A DNA stretch of 64,000 bases from Epiperipatus broadwayi (Eukaryota > Onychophora > Udeonychophora > Euonychophora > Peripatidae), in assembly GCA_028023455.1 (NCBI GenBank), contig JAQFVV010006502.1, forward strand, positions 124,001 to 188,000, written 5' to 3'. Each line of letters opens with the position of its first letter. Positions within the stretch are counted from its first letter, which is position 1. Both the position numbers and the translations under genes were made by a program. Below the pieces are notes generated by a model, which ran no database searches, was not told where the DNA came from, and was given only the letters and a program-made list of their open reading frames with translations. Below are positions 13,199 through 25,149 of this stretch, one piece after another.

Positions 13199-13680
13199 AA
13201 AGACATCATTGAGCTGTTACATCAAACATTACAGAGCATGTGCTTAGGATATAAATCCATTTTGTTTAAATTAAAACATATTTATAGAAAAAAGTTTTTG
13301 TACATAGAAAACTCACCTGTTCAAGATTCAATTCCTCCATCTTTTATTTGAAAGACCATAATGACAACATTGTCCATATTTCAATATTTTATTTTAACAA
13401 TTGTTTTTAATATTATATTTTGATAATATTTATATTATTTATTAGAAATGTAAGATTACAAATAAAAGCCATTTTAAAGGTTAATATTTGAGTTTTGCAA
13501 AATAGAAAAATAAAGAACTAAACTAATTCTTAAATGTAACCATGGTGCGTTTCATTATTTAACCCCAACACTATCTATTCATAAAAATTATGTAATGAAA
13601 TATTTATTTGAATTCCATTTTAATATACAAATGAATTTTAATTGACACATCATAAAAGAATAAAAATATATTTTAACCTT
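13199..13680. other. Non-coding interval
   Basis: No gene or repeat recognised. A weak B-box-like TTCAAGATTCAATTCC occurs near 13320 without a matching A-box. Confidence 0.5.
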
Positions 13681-14190
13681 TTTGGTGTTTGTTTCGGGGG
13701 CCCCCCGTTTTTTGAAAAATTTTTTTTTTTTGCGACGTTGTGGGGGGGGGTTTATGGTTGCCTGCGCCCTCTCTTTGGTCATTTTTGGTCGTAATTCTTT
13801 CATTTTTAATTAATTAAATGGAATTTATTTTTTTTAATTTTCTTCTAAACACAACCCCCCTTCATATATTCTTTTTTTTATAAAAAAAATTTTTGGTCTC
13901 CCCCCCCTTTTTTCCCCCCCTTTTTTTTTTTTTTTTTGGGAGACTATCACATCTTTTGTGGGTGTTTTTATTAAACATTAACAAAACAAACAACAATAAC
14001 AAACAAAGTCAATTTTATTCACATACATTATTATTGTTTTTGTTTAAATACTAAATTTATTTCAATTTTTTATTTTCAAAAAATATAAAATAAACATCTT
14101 TAAAAAAATAAAGAATATTACATTAAAATTTTAAATATAAGAAAAAAATATAAGTGGGGAAAAAATCAAAAAAAAAAAAATTTTCATACA
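13681..14190. other. Homopolymer-dense segment, possible low-quality consensus
   Basis: Long consecutive runs of G, C, T and A (for example GGGGGCCCCCC at 13695-13706, a G run at 13742-13750 and C/T runs at 13900-13940) occur as nowhere else in the window. Every base appears as exaggerated homopolymers, which looks more like an unpolished long-read consensus than biology. Open frames here should not be trusted. Confidence 0.55.
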
Positions 14191-15366
14191 CATATGGAAA
14201 TTTAGGGTGTTTTAAATGAAGATTAGACTGAGGCTGTGTGTTGAATTGAAGTAAATAATAACATCTATCGTATTTTATTCATAAATAAGATTTGATGTTT
14301 TTATAGAAATATAAAGTTTGATTTGGAAAATTTTAAATTTTACAAGAGAAATAAGCAAACTGGAAATAAAAAGAGATTGAGTGTTGTCTGAATACGGAAA
14401 TCATTGGTTGAGTTTAATTCTTTTGTTTATGTATATTTTTAAATTTTTTTATTTTTTTGCAGTTAATTATTTTTATTTTGTTTTTAATTTGAATCTAAAA
14501 TTATTCAATTTTTAGAAGTGAATTAAAAAATGGTTTTGATTATATTTTAAAAGAATGTGAAATGATTTGTTGTTGAGAGGGAGAAAGAAAAGTTAAAATT
14601 CAAAAAATAAATTTATTATTATTAAAATTTTACAATAATAAATATGTAAATAAATTATTGAAAATTATATATTTTTTTTCAAATTTCTAAAACAAACCTC
14701 ACAATCACATCAAAATATGACATTGTTAACTAGTTTTTCTATTCAAATTTTGTATGAGGTGTGAATAATACTGATATTTTTTTTAAACTAAGACATTTAA
14801 TTAAGGATTTCTAAGCAAAAAAATATGTACTGTTTTTGTAATGTTATTGTTACTTGCAAAATAAATAAAAGCCTAAATAAAAGCAAAGACATTATGCCAT
14901 TCAAAAATGTCTCAGAATTAGCAATTTATAGTTACCAGAAAAGAACACATTAAATTATAATATTTAATCTAAAAATTGAATTATTGCAAAAAAGTGGCAA
15001 AAACTGAAAAACTTGCCAATGATATTAAATACATATTATTTGATTACATGTCATGAAAATCAAATAACTCATATTTTGTCTTAAGTTAGGAAGCTGGGAA
15101 AAACAACAATTAACAGACTAAAGATTATCCTAAAAATATGTAAATAAATTTAAAAAAATATTTTACCCCACTGTTAAAAATTTTGAATAACTACTTAATT
15201 AGCGTAATAAAAATGTTAATTTTATAATAAAACAGTTTTAAAAATCATTTTTATGCATGCATTTCAAAACTATGATGTGTACCGTTTTTATGTGTATTAA
15301 AAATTATAAGAATTACAATTTAAGATGCAAAATGGAAAGAGCAATTATACAATCAGATATATATAT

Positions 15367-15431
<65 letters not shown>

Positions 15432-18169
15432 AATATTGTGAATTGCAATTATCTGAGACTGGTCACAATAGTTAAAATATTTTTTATTAATAGTAACACA
15501 TTTCAACTTAAATAATTATTTTAAAAGATATTATATGTACACAAAAATTGAATAGTGGAAAACTACCACAATGATGATTATCTGTTATTATATTACTGAC
15601 TTACTCCAATTGCCTTGGGGCAGATACAGAGATATTTTTGATAATTTTAAATTACATATATTAACACCAACAAATAAACATTATTTACCATTTATTTTGA
15701 ACAATGTATGAAATATTTCTTAAGAAAGTATATTCAATTCTTTCATAAATGAACTAAATTATATGATAATATTAAGGGCAAATAATTGAATATATTATTT
15801 TAGCTGCAAGTTTTTATTTTGACATATAAATTTATGTAAAAAAAAGACATTAGAACACACATCTTCACACTTTCATGGAATACAATTTAGATATGTAATG
15901 TTTAGAAGTATTAGACATATACATTCATATAGAAAGTTATATGAAGGACTTCAACTTTTATTTCTTTTAAGCACAACATTAATTATAATAAGAGCATGAT
16001 ATTTCTTACATTCACTGTTTTTATTATCCTTCTAATACTATTCATAGGTCATATTTCCTGGTTATCATGAATGATCTTGCATAGAATGTATTTTAGAGAA
16101 TAAAGAGTAGACCTTATGTAGACTTTAAATTCAGTAAATGTTTAAAATTCTATAATGGGTAAATTAATAATAATATAACAGATATTATTTAAATAAATAA
16201 CGAGAATGCATATTTACTTACATTATTCTGTTCCACAATTGCTGAGACAAGTAACAACACTAAATTTACTATTAAATTTATTTCAATATCTGGTCAAAGT
16301 GATGCATGTGAGGCTGCATCTTAATTTTATAGTGAAATTCAGTACTTTTATACATATTTTTATATAATAATAAAATAAATTTTATAAATTCATATATGTT
16401 ATTAAAATGCCTACACAGGATGTACCATGCTTTACAATAAATTATTTAACAAACATTAATAGTTAATAACCTATTATTTATATTAATATAAATTAGAGCA
16501 AAATCAAAATTGGTATGCACCATATTAAATCAAAGAATAAAAATGAGTATGTATTTCACAATGATATTTATAGAGAATGTGAGAAATAGTAAATTTTAAG
16601 AAAATAGATAATTATAAATATTAACAAATTATTAAAAAATACATTTAAAATTAAAATATTTATAGAGTATAGAGCAAAATTAAAAAAAAAAAATTTATCT
16701 TAAATAAAATTTAAATTCCTCTCTGAACTTTTTACTTGTAATTCATGAACTTTATAAAATATTTCAGAGCTCTCAACCATGATATATGCTTTTCTAATTG
16801 GTTATCCTGCTAGTTTTTTACACCAGTATTTTTTATTGTTAATTTTTTTTATATTTATCCTTAGGATTTTTAACTTCTTCAGTATTCAATATACAAAATA
16901 TTATAGACAGTCAATTATTTTAAAATTTCACAATTTATCAGACAGTGATATTTTTTCTTTCATATTAAGTGATGTAACTGGACAAAAATTTATATCCACC
17001 ATATTGAAGCATGAGATAATTAAAAAGGTGAAAATTAATCATAATAATACTGACAATTTAATATGCTGTAAAAACTATCTATTCTATCAGTGATTTTTAT
17101 TTCAATTTGGCACATGTTGATAATTTTTTTATCTTTTCTCCTGATTTCTACCAGTAACTTTTCAACCTGAAACTTTAGTATATAAATTATTTACATAATC
17201 TGAATATTTGACGATCTGAATGTAGTTATCTAATTAGCTGACATTCTAAACTGAAAAACAAAGTCTGACTATGGGATCAATACTCCTATTTCTATTAAGT
17301 CAACTGTCCACATAATTGGGACTGTTTGGTAAACATCATTTATTTTAGTATGGTAAATACCTGATTTTTGTAATTAACTTTTTGGCAATGCTAATTACTT
17401 TTCTTTTACTTAACACTTATATTTAGTTTACATAAATACAAATATTTTATCATATAACTTCACAAATTTAATTTACAAGCAACTTTAATTCATATTCAAT
17501 GTTAATAAATATTATTTCAATTATTAAGGCAGTTATAAAAGTACCCCCCCCCCCCCCACACACACATTTTTAACATCTTAAAAAGTAATATTAAAAAGCA
17601 GAACATTTTCTCAATTTTTTGTTTTGATTTTAATAAAATTAATATTTTTCAAGTATGAATAAATATTATTTTTTTTATTTTAGCTTTACCTATTATTTTA
17701 AATCTATCACAAAATAATGTCTGAAAAATATAAATCAAATATATTTATTACAAAATCAGAACCAAAGAAGTTAAACTTAATAATTCATCATTAAATGATA
17801 AAACTCTGTGGTAACTTTATGATTGAGTTATATTTATGTATATTGCATGACTAGCTGCAAAGATGGTTAAATTTAATAAATAATATTTATCTTCAAACCC
17901 CTGAAAAGATAACAAAATGCACAAAAAAGTATGTGAATCAAAATACAATGTATAAAATAGTCTGGAAGAGTTGTAAATCAATGTAATAAAATCATATTGT
18001 TTTAGTTGCTTATGCTTGGTGGAATGTATCACTTATTTTTACTTTCATTGATACAAAAGAAATGCATGCATGTTTGAGAAGTTCAGTGAGGGATAACTAG
18101 TTATTAGTCTTTAGAGAATGAGTTTAATTATTTTATTCCAAGGCAATATGTAATTTGCATATACTGAAT
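14191..18169. other. Long non-coding AT-rich interval
   Basis: No gene recognised. It contains (AT)n at 15381-15423 and a poly(C)/(CA) tract at 17542-17566. The open frame at 16779-17093 (104 codons, Phe/Ile-rich) has no domain signature and looks like a chance frame in AT-rich DNA. Confidence 0.6.
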
Positions 18170-18275
18170 GTTTCTTATGTATGTGGCATGTGTATTAGTT
18201 GCTTGAGATAAACTGGATGATGAATAGACTAAAAAATCCTGAGTTTAGATCCCTCTATTTAACTATTTAAGTAAA
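18170..18275 (+). repeat. Family A SINE-like repeat, 3' fragment (A9)
   Basis: ATGTGGCATGTGTATTAGTTG, GATAAACTGGATGATG and CCTGAGTTTAGATCCCTC align with the 3' block of family A (ATGTGGTCATGTGTATTGGTTG ... CTGAGTTCAAGTCCC). The ribozyme end is missing. Confidence 0.5.
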
Positions 18276-18302
18276 TTATTAGCACATGAACATTTCTATA
18301 TC

Positions 18303-18314
18303 TCCCCCCCCCCC
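18303..18314. repeat. Poly(C) tract
   Basis: A run of about 12 C in very AT-rich DNA, like those at 17542, 26276 and elsewhere. Confidence 0.8.
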
Positions 18315-18677
18315 AGGTATTTGAGATAATGGCAACATCTCTAGCTTGGATTTATTTTGTTTGAAGCTCAAATCTTTAAATACTACATTTTATTTGGTAA
18401 CTACTTCATCTTTTAATAGTGTCCAGTTAAGACAAGCCACATATTCAAATAATTATAAAACTGAATATCTACTTCTCAATAAACATATATAATAAAACCC
18501 TATGATCTAAAAAACATGCTATTCTAGAATAAATATAAATACTATTTAAAAATTAGCAGAAAAAATAATAGCCAAAATATATTTACATTAAAAAGGCAAT
18601 CAGATTTCTTAGTTTGGATTTTCCTGCTACATATATTATACACCCAAATAGTTACATTTTTTTTCTCCACATGTCAT

Positions 18678-18768
18678 AGCATTGGCTGGGAAGTGAACCC
18701 GCAACAACTGTCTGCAACCAACTGCCTGCTTGCAAGGCTGTTGCGCTGACATCTCGGCTAACAATGCT
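18678..18768 (-). other. tRNA-like sequence (SINE head or tRNA pseudogene)
   Basis: The minus strand has AGCATTG at one end and CAATGCT at the other, a perfect 7-bp acceptor-like stem. In between are an A-box-like TTAGCCGAGATGTCAGCG, an anticodon-arm-like GCCTTGCAAGCAGGC and a B-box-like GGGTTCACTTCCC. The middle is longer than in a standard tRNA. It is clearly related to the copy at 61226-61309. Two diverged copies suggest a tRNA-derived SINE rather than a working tRNA gene. Confidence 0.55.
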
Positions 18769-20335
18769 TGACAATTTAAGTGAATACTTTTGCTATTTCA
18801 GCACATTAATATTTTTTAATCAATTTATAGTAAAGACTATACTTTAACTAAAATTTAGTGCATCTAGGTATTTTATTCAATGTAATTATAATAGTTTATA
18901 AGAATAATATACCCTTCTTTGACCTGAAAATTATTCTTCAAATTTTGAGAGTTAAAAAAAAAAAAATCTTTTTTTTTAAAAACAATAACAAAAATACTAA
19001 GCATATAAATAAAATATCCTTTTTTAAAATATATAAATAAATAATCTTTTTTCTTCTTCTTGATGTTTGATTTCTGGAGGTGGGGATTTTCTTTCAATGT
19101 TTTGTGTATGGAATACATTAACATGTGGACATTGCACATAACTGGTGTAAAACGAAGTGGCTTTGGAAATTCTTAAAATTCTTCCATAGCTTAATGAAAT
19201 ATATCAGTAAATAAATAGTTAATTCAGGCATAGTGAATAATTTAATATAATCATCAATTAATGTAATTAATATTATTTAGAGTTCTATAAGTAAGTTTTA
19301 ATTGATTAAATGCTAAAAAAATTTCCTTTTAGATTAACTTATGAATTGTTAATTGATTCATATCTTAATTGTCTGCCATGGGATTAAATTGTTATTTGCA
19401 TTAATGAAGCATGATGTTTCTTTGATAATGATTTGTCCAGATATTGGTAATAATGAAGCTTGGGGAGATCTTGTGACTGCTCATATCCGTTTATCTAGCC
19501 AAATATTATTTTATTTACGAAGATAATAACTGAATAAAAAATTGTCAGAGTGAATAAGCAAAAGAATGACTATTTTCAAGAAAGTTGACTAAATATTTAA
19601 TCTTTCATTACATCAATCATGCTAGATCATTAAGTAAACAAACTATAAAAATTTTAGAAAGAAATTTAAAAATATCTTTTGAGACATGTTTTTAGATGCC
19701 TTAGAACACTTTGTGCTGTATTTATTTAAAATAAATAAATAACTTCTAAATAATAATTATTTAAATCTCCAAAATTATATATATATATTACTGATAAACT
19801 GTATTATCTCAATTTAGATAAACTATCTGGCATTCAAAAGAATGCAATTTCAATAAGATTCTTCACCTCCCCCACCCCCTATTTATGCAAAAACAACATT
19901 TTAGCCAAAAATAAAATTAAACATTAAGAGTAATGCATGTATCATCAACTTTTTATTATTATTTCATTATACTTAAACTGCAATCTAAATGTGTATCAAT
20001 TTATTTAAATGTTTACATACACATACTTTTTCATTTATACGAATGTATAGGTAAAATGTGTTTAAGTATAATAGCATTTGTAATAAAATCAAAACAAAAT
20101 TTATATTAATATTCTTATGTAAATGTTGTGTACGTTTAGCATAAAAGGTAGACATTTGTATATTACATACTTTATTCATGCTAAGCATACTTTGACATAG
20201 ATACATCATATTGTTAGTGACCTAAGTTTATTTATCTTTCCAGGCTTTATAATTTCTAAGTTATTACTTAATGTTTCAAATATATTCCATTTATTTAAGT
20301 TTATTTAAATAATTCATTTTTTTGAAAGTGGTATG
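18769..20335. other. Non-coding AT-rich interval
   Basis: No gene or repeat boundary recognised. Short open frames lack any signature. Confidence 0.6.
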
Positions 20336-20339
20336 CATG

Positions 20340-20580
20340 ACTTTTTTATTTATAGTCTCACAATCTTCAGCAATTGCTCAAATCTCTTTAATTTTGCATT
20401 TCCTGTCCTCCCTCTCCATACATACAATCTGGCTGTATTCAAATCAAACTCATGGCTTGAATTACATTCATGCTCCATAAATATGGATGTATATTTTTTA
20501 TTTTCTTGTGCCCTGTTATATAAATATGTATGCTGGGCTAGTCTAGTTGATAAATTTGCTAATAATTCACAATAATATGC
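20340..20580 (-). pseudogene. GIY-YIG endonuclease remnant (PLE type, family 2)
   Basis: The minus strand reads CELLANLSTRLAQHTYLY, IFMEHECNSSHEFDLNTA and RLYVWRGRTGN. It matches residue for residue the remnant at 42380-42680 (GELQTNITVRI..., IFFEYECEMDHTFDLTN). The pattern GE...R..QH, then hydrophobic-EHEC..H.FD, is the second half of the GIY-YIG domain that Penelope-like elements carry after the RT. No RT is recognised next to it. The first GIY-YIG strand is lost. Confidence 0.55.
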
Positions 20581-21835
20581 AGAATTGCACCTGAGTTATT
20601 GCACTGAAATTTGTAAAGAATTTGGTTCACTGAATTGTGGGTAATTTATCCTTGGAATTGTTTAATAATTTATGTAATGGTGGGGGAGTTTAGAAACTTA
20701 TATTATATATGTCATTACAGATTTTTTAAAATTTTTGTGAGATTTTTGGAACATGAGAAAGAAAAAAAAAATCTCTTAGCACAACAAAAATATTGATATA
20801 TCATTAAGATTAAATAAATTGAATAAAATATTATAGGATGATTTTTTCCTCACAATGGATATAAGGTCAGAATTTATATAAAATGATAATCATTAATTAT
20901 AAGTTAATCAAATTCACTGAGCTATATGTGAACTAACCATCTTGGTTTCATCTATATTCTGACTATCAAAAAGTAATATATATATATATATTGGAACTTG
21001 AAAAATACCAATTACACATAAGATGACAAGTTTTTAATCTTTTTTGTTTTTTAATGATAGGCTATATTGATATGAAAGTAATAAATCACAAAATATTGCT
21101 GATTATGATAGTATAATAAATCAACTTAAAAAGTATAACATTAATTTAAAGAAGCAAAATATTAATTCTGAAAAAGAGATGACTTTTATATATTTCAACA
21201 TGAATTTTTTACAAATATATATGGAAAATTATATAATTATATATTGTCTTTTATATGCCGCTTAATATTGCAAGATTGATGAATAAAAACATTTCATATC
21301 AGTTATGTATTAACTGAAGGCTTTATATATTGGGAAGTTTAGATGTAGTATTGGAAAATGATTAAAAGAATATCAGTTTTTATATAAACATATAAAAAAG
21401 TAAAAAAAAGAAAGTAGTGAATTAAAATCAGCATGTTTTTTTTTGATAATAAAAAAATAAATTTCCCTTAAATATATATATATATATTAAATTTCAATCT
21501 AAGTATTAATGAAATTCTTTATTTGAAAAGAATGATAATAAAACAAAAGTAAAAAAAAATAATTTTTATAAACAGAAATGACAAAAATTTATGAATCTTG
21601 ATATATCACATAATGACATTTACTTTTGGCCAATTAAAAATATTTAGCTGTTGCCAATAGTTACAAAAAAAAAACTGAAAGTATTTCTAATTTTTTGTCA
21701 TTGTTACCAATAATATATAATATTTTTATTTACTATTATTACCTTTATTAACCTACAATCAGTATTTTTATTTCTTTTATGAATATACATATATAATATT
21801 TAAATACATGTATCCTGTCTATACTAAACTTAGTG
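20581..21835. other. Non-coding AT-rich interval
   Basis: No gene recognised. Poly(A) runs and a few (AT)n tracts only. Confidence 0.6.
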
Positions 21836-21837
21836 CA

Positions 21838-22105
21838 ACTAAGGGGGCTTGAACTCAAAATTTCAAGCTGTCTACAGCCATTCACCCTATCTTATACAAA
21901 TGGTAAGATGACCACAAAATGTGAAAAAGATAAATGATTTCCAATATATGTAATTTGTGCTGAATCAGCACTCATCAGTTGATCCAGATCATCATCTCCC
22001 ATACATATATACAATCAGCGCTCAGTTTATATTAAGATAGCAAATCTTCAAACTTTTACGGTCAAGCGTCAATCTTCTTCTCTCTCCAAAACTTCAGCAA
22101 TCTAC
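21838..22105 (-). repeat. Family A SINE-like repeat, copy A3
   Basis: Long minus-strand copy: B-box-like GGGGGCTTGAACTC (complement), the ATGTG block, hammerhead-like segment (TCATCAG at 21972-21978 on plus), then the family's 5' block (TCAGCGCTCAG ... CTCTCCAAAACTTCAGC). It forms a head-to-head pair with A4. Confidence 0.7.
21925..22000 (-). ncRNA. Hammerhead-like motif, decayed (copy A3)
   Basis: The CTGATGA box is intact. Stem II GTGCTG/CAGCAC is perfect (6 bp). Stem I TCAA/TTGG and an outer ATGATCT/AAATCAT helix (6 of 7) are present. The GAAA box reads AAAT: the C11.1-G12 CpG has become CA and there is one more change. It is therefore likely inactive but structurally well preserved. Confidence 0.6.
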
Positions 22106-22110
22106 CTCAT

Positions 22111-22235
22111 TCATGTATGTGGTCATGTGAATCAGTTGTATAAGATAGGATGATGGCCGTAGAGAGATTAAAAATCTGAGTTCAAGTCCTTTCTAATTAC
22201 ATTAAGTTTAGTATAGACAATATACATGTATTTAA
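22111..22235 (+). repeat. Family A SINE-like repeat, 3' fragment (A4)
   Basis: Starts ATGTATGTGGTCATGTGAAT and ends TGAGTTCAAGTCC, the same 3' block as the other copies, opposite in direction to A3 and adjacent to it. Confidence 0.65.
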
Positions 22236-22384
22236 ATATTACATATTCAACCTGTATTCTGCCATTTCTTCTTCTATATAATTAAATGGACATATTAAAA
22301 TCCTATGAATAAGAAGTCAGATAACTTGAGGTCAACATGGACAATAATATTGGCATTAACAAGGGCTTTGAATATTACATTCTC

Positions 22385-22680
22385 AGAATTTCAATGATAT
22401 GGATGGCTGAAGAATTGGAGGGTAAAAAAGATAGAAGCTTTCACCTTAAAATTTGAAGATTCAATATCTTAATATAAATTGAGCACTGATAGTATATATG
22501 TGTCAGAGATAGTCCACAGATTGATGAGTGCTGGTTCAGCATGAAATACATATACTGGAGATCATTTATCTTTTTCACATGTATGTGGACATGTGTATTG
22601 ATTGTATAACATAGGATGGATGGCTGTAGAGAGCTTGATAGTTTGAGTTCAAGTCCCTTATATAACTAAATATATATATA
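22385..22680 (+). repeat. Family A SINE-like repeat, copy A5
   Basis: The longest plus-strand copy, showing the family order: ATGGATGGCTGAAGAATTGG, GAGCACTGAT, a short (AT)n, the hammerhead-like segment, GGAGATCATTTATCTTTTTC, ACATGTATGTGG, then a tRNA-like 3' end with GAGTTCAAGTCCC. The hammerhead has TTGATGA (22521-22527; core C3 changed to T) and intact GAAA (22543-22546). Confidence 0.7.
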
Positions 22681-22695
22681 TCATGTATATGCTGA

Positions 22696-22700
<5 letters not shown>

Positions 22701-22739
<39 letters not shown>
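22701..22739. repeat. (AT)n microsatellite
   Basis: Pure TA repeat just after family A copy A5. Confidence 0.95.
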
Positions 22740-22742
<3 letters not shown>

Positions 22743-22744
22743 TT

Positions 22745-23031
22745 ATTCAGCATATACATGAAGATAATACATTTAAATAATAAAAATTATTATAGTAAAT
22801 CAAAAAGTGGTTAAATTATTAAACCTATATGATGATGGCCAATGTATGCAATGGAAATTATATAATTTTTGAATATCAAACTGTAAGTTTATTCCTCCAT
22901 ATATAATAGAACTAATATCTAGCTATATTTTATAATTACTATCACAAACTTTATTTTTATTTATAGAAACAATATTTGGTTTAATGGAAAACTAAACTTA
23001 TAAAAAGTTAATAGGCTAATACATCAAGCAA

Positions 23032-23093
<62 letters not shown>

Positions 23094-24808
23094 AAAATAA
23101 AAGTTGCTAAAACTTAGCAAAGAGAAATAAGGTCACAGGGCACAATAGTGTAATTAAATTTTTTGGAATGTAGATAATAAAAAAGCATTAGGATATAAAA
23201 TTTAATTTATTAAATAATAAAATAACATTAATTAGCACATAAGTTGACTTAATTATAACTCCTTTTATGAATAAAAATAAAGAAATTATTGAGAACAAAA
23301 AGTTTTATCAGAACATACTATAACATGTTGATGCAGTCCAGATATTAATAGTAATGTTAAGTAATTTAATTGATAGCGATGATTATTTTTATGGACTTCA
23401 ATAATTGCATTATTAGATAGAGAACAGAATATTTTTTTATATTATTTATAAATATAGTCAGATGTAATATTTAACATCATTATAATAAAAATTTATTTAA
23501 CCAATATTTAACCTGGCAGGGATCACATTAAAAAATAATATTCTAGAAGAGGTATATTTATTAATAGCATGTGTTGAAATGCAAAATAAAAAAAAATTAA
23601 AAAAAAGGTAAAACCTTTTCAAATTTGCCTTTATTACATGAATTTTAATTTATTTTTAATTTCAATTATTAAATAAAGAAATATAAAAATATAAAAATTG
23701 GTGTAAAAAATGTTATAATAATTCCATATATCCCCAATAATATATTTTTACTTATTTGTGCTTAAATACAAAAATAAAATAAAAATGCTTCAAATTTGAC
23801 TTTATTATGATTATATTATAAATAACAAAGTTTTTATTTATTTCCAGTTACATTTACTTTTGAAGACATGCTATCTCTCTGATACAGTTTACTGTTGAAT
23901 ATTACACATTTTTATAAAACACTCACACAATAACCAAACTGAGAAGTTAAACATTATGATGCAATATTAGTCATCTAATGCATAGCTACTCATGAATTTG
24001 AATGTATATGCACTATTAATATATCAATATTTGAAAAAAAAAAAGTTAACTTGTATTTGTAAGGTCAACTGTAATATCTAAATGGCTAAGAAAACTATAA
24101 TTAATAAATATAAAATAAAAAAATTTGCAAGGTTATATGTCTTAACTTGAGGGTTTAAACAACTGTAGAAAAGTTATTTGATGCAGAAACATTTTAAATC
24201 TTCATTATCAATCCAGATTTTGAAGACCTGATTTAGATAATGTGTCAGTTTATAATATTTTTTAAAAATTTTATCATGATATTTATAAAATGGAAATTAC
24301 ACACAAAGTATTTCCCCCAATGGCTGATAATTAGAAGTTTTTTTTAATAAATGATTTATATGATTTTTACTTGTTCAATTTGTCATTTAAATTTATTTAA
24401 ACTTCCAATTCAAAATAATTTGGAAATTAATAACTTAATTGATGATCTAGTATTTATACAAAAGACAATTTTGCAAATTGATCCAAAAGAGATTGTGCAT
24501 TCAAGCATTATTTTTCATATAAATAAATTAGCTTACTTCTCAGTGACGATTCACCTCTCTTAATTAATGTTCAAACTACTGATTTCAGCTCTGACTGATA
24601 TTTAAACTAATTAAAAGACTTTATATGATTTTAGAGTTAATTAAAAAAAAATCTAAAGAAATCACAACTAGATACAGTTTTTTTTTAGTTTTGCAAATAT
24701 TTATAAACATATTACACTAATTTTTACAAAGAAAACAATAATTAATTTAAAGTAGAATTGAAAACAGATCTTGTTTACAAAAGCAAATGAACAAACCTGA
24801 AAAAAACA
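22745..24808. other. Non-coding AT-rich interval
   Basis: No gene recognised. Contains (AT)n at 23036-23090. Confidence 0.6.
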
Positions 24809-24811
24809 AGT

Positions 24812-25145
24812 TGTATTTTTATATTGGACTATTTTCATCATCTAATATGAGTATTGAATGTCTTTAGAAAAATTTAATTTATTTAAATATTCCAAATACA
24901 TTCAACTGTCAGTAACAGCACATGTTAGTATGTGCTATTACTAAAAGTTGAATGTATTTAGAATATTTAATATCAATAATTATGCGTTTTTAACGCTCGT
25001 TAAAGAAGTTATATTTATTAATAATTTATTTAAAGGTTAGCGCTTTCAAAGCTCCATGGCTTCATATTCATAAATAAAGTTAAATTTTTTTAAAGACATT
25101 CAATACTCATATTAGATGATAAAAATAGTCCAATATAAAAATACA
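24812..25145. mobile_element. Foldback element with nested palindrome
   Basis: The outer arms of about 70 bp (24812-24880 and 25078-25145) are near-perfect inverted copies, with blocks TATATTGGACTATTTTCATC and GAGTATTGAATGTCTTTA. Inside the left part is a second palindrome (AATACATTCAACT ... AGTTGAATGTATT, about 24896-24962). It encodes nothing. The size (334 bp) and inverted ends fit a MITE or foldback element. No clear target duplication is visible. Confidence 0.65.
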
Positions 25146-25149
25146 GCTA

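Noticed and set aside
16779-17093. 104-codon plus frame as a gene
   Set aside because: Phe/Ile/Lys-rich with no motif, no neighbours and no splice context; such length arises by chance where the local DNA lacks stop codons.
17542-17566. Poly(C) tracts as G-quadruplex regulatory elements
   Set aside because: They are single homopolymers in non-coding AT-rich DNA, repeated at random places, with no nearby gene to regulate.
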